Positions 4,784 through 5,362 of a stretch of DNA of 5,362 nt are shown here, piece by piece. The DNA lies in contig JALVLE010000087.1 of NCBI GenBank assembly GCA_027033555.1, forward strand, positions 1 to 5,362, written 5' to 3'. Both the position numbers and the translations under genes were made by a program. Positions within the stretch are counted from its first letter, which is position 1, and the number at the start of each line of letters is the position of its first letter. The notes below the pieces were generated by a model. It was not told where the DNA came from. It was given only the letters and a program-made list of their open reading frames with translations, and searched no databases. Source of the DNA: Caldifarciminota bacterium. GTDB lineage: Bacteria > Hydrothermota > Hydrothermia > UBA1063 > CAJXJZ01.

Positions 4784-5362
4784 ATGTTTTTGGTTATTTT
4801 TCTATTTTTTGCTTATCCTCATATAAAATCAGAAGTAAAAACTGACTCTCAGGGAATTTATTTTGTTATTCACTCCCCTCACATTTCAACAGACTTTACC
4901 CTCTATATTAAAAAGCTCTCATACGGAAAAGACAGCATACTGCACTTTTCCTACCCTGACTTTGACCTGTGGGACAGAGATAAGAAAGAAGATAGCGTGT
5001 TTATATTTCGGCCAACAAAAAGAAGAAAAATTGAGAAAGGCGTGCTTTACACCTACAGGGTAAGCCTCTTTGATCTTGAGGAGAAAAACACACTCGCCAG
5101 TACTTACTATTTCTTCAGGTTAAACAAAAGAGGCAAATTGGGGATCTATCCTGTGATTTATCCTGTTATGCAGCTTCTTGCAGAAGATACAATTGCCATC
5201 TTTTTTGAGACCAATAAACCTGCTTTTGCAAGGATTAGGCTAAAATTGAAAGGCAAACCAGATGAGATTATCAGCCACAATGTGAAAGAAACGAGACATG
5301 AGTTTAAGATACCCTATCAGAAGGGATTGACTTATTATAGGTTTTGTATTTATACAAAATGG
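4784..5362 (+). CDS. Exported protein with a purple-acid-phosphatase-like Fn3/Ig domain (partial, runs off the end)
   Basis: The frame begins at ATG 4784 with GGGAGG (4773-4778) 5 bases upstream, and stays open for 193 codons to the last base. It starts 13 bases after the previous stop, so it is in the same operon. Residues 1-11 (MFLVIFLFFAY) form a short hydrophobic signal-like segment with a weak n-region, so export is likely but not certain. Residues about 24-113 are beta-rich (ITF/LYF-type strands) and unassigned. Residues about 121-191 resemble the fibronectin-like N-terminal domain of purple acid phosphatases and related metallophosphoesterases: IYPVIYPVMQLLAEDTIAIF, FETNKPAFARIRL, and KGLTYYRFCIY, where the family has 'ETDEPA.S.V.Y' and 'L.PGTTYYYRV'. 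A calcineurin-type phosphoesterase domain would be expected beyond 5362. No metal-binding motif is visible yet, so the enzymatic call is inference. Confidence 0.75.
   Translation, partial: MFLVIFLFFAYPHIKSEVKTDSQGIYFVIHSPHISTDFTLYIKKLSYGKDSILHFSYPDFDLWDRDKKEDSVFIFRPTKRRKIEKGVLYTYRVSLFDLEEKNTLASTYYFFRLNKRGKLGIYPVIYPVMQLLAEDTIAIFFETNKPAFARIRLKLKGKPDEIISHNVKETRHEFKIPYQKGLTYYRFCIYTKW

Noticed and set aside
4863..5063. 66-codon + frame
   Set aside because: It overlaps, in another frame, the longer exported-protein frame from 4784, which has a good ribosome binding site and stays open to the window end.
1..5362. CRISPR, tRNA, rRNA, insertion sequence or defence island
   Set aside because: I found no regularly spaced repeats, no cloverleaf with a CCA end, no transposase motifs and no terminal inverted repeats. 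The CPBP protease, though historically named Abi, is not by itself evidence of phage defence.

Overview
This AT-rich window reads as a chromosomal segment of an uncultured, probably anaerobic or thermophilic bacterium. Three things suggest a lineage near the FCB group or a candidate phylum such as WOR-3/Stahlbacteria or Hydrothermae: a FlgD-like/T9SS-type C-terminal domain on a beta-propeller remnant, strong AGGAGG ribosome binding sites, and heavy use of ATA, AGA and AAA codons. That placement is inference from protein style only; no marker gene is present. I see no tRNA, rRNA, CRISPR array, insertion sequence or recognisable defence system.

Left part (1-670, + strand): the 3' end of a radical SAM gene, probably of the spore-photoproduct-lyase-like family, stops at 196. 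It is followed in the same frame by what looks like the surviving 3' end of a large secreted beta-propeller protein (last propeller motif plus C-terminal sorting domain, to 616). A good intrinsic terminator (637-668) closes this unit.

Middle part (740-1866, - strand): reading leftward from a weak promoter near 1840, there is a 64-residue helical protein of unknown function with a perfect Shine-Dalgarno, a possible 38-residue TTG-started peptide, and a CPBP-family intramembrane metalloprotease with all its catalytic motifs. They could be one transcript. The shared control region with the divergent lipoprotein gene carries a 6+6 inverted repeat overlapping the - strand promoter.

Lipoprotein unit (1906-3004, + strand): a near-consensus sigma-70-type promoter, a lipoprotein of 329 residues with an Ig-like region, a DUF2135/YfaP-like domain and an unusual Lys/Cys-rich tail, then a very strong hairpin terminator.

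Redox operon (3006-5362, + strand): a consensus promoter (TTGACT, 17 bp, TATAAT) drives a Bcp-type peroxiredoxin lacking the usual resolving cysteine. Next comes a TTG-started PreA/dihydropyrimidine-dehydrogenase-like FMN and 2x[4Fe-4S] protein. The third gene, 13 bases further on, encodes an exported protein that runs off the window and ends in what resembles the fibronectin-like N-terminal domain of purple acid phosphatases. The second gene is the most notable: it aligns well with the pyrimidine-reducing family around FMN, but the active-site cysteine loop is missing, so its substrate is probably not a pyrimidine.
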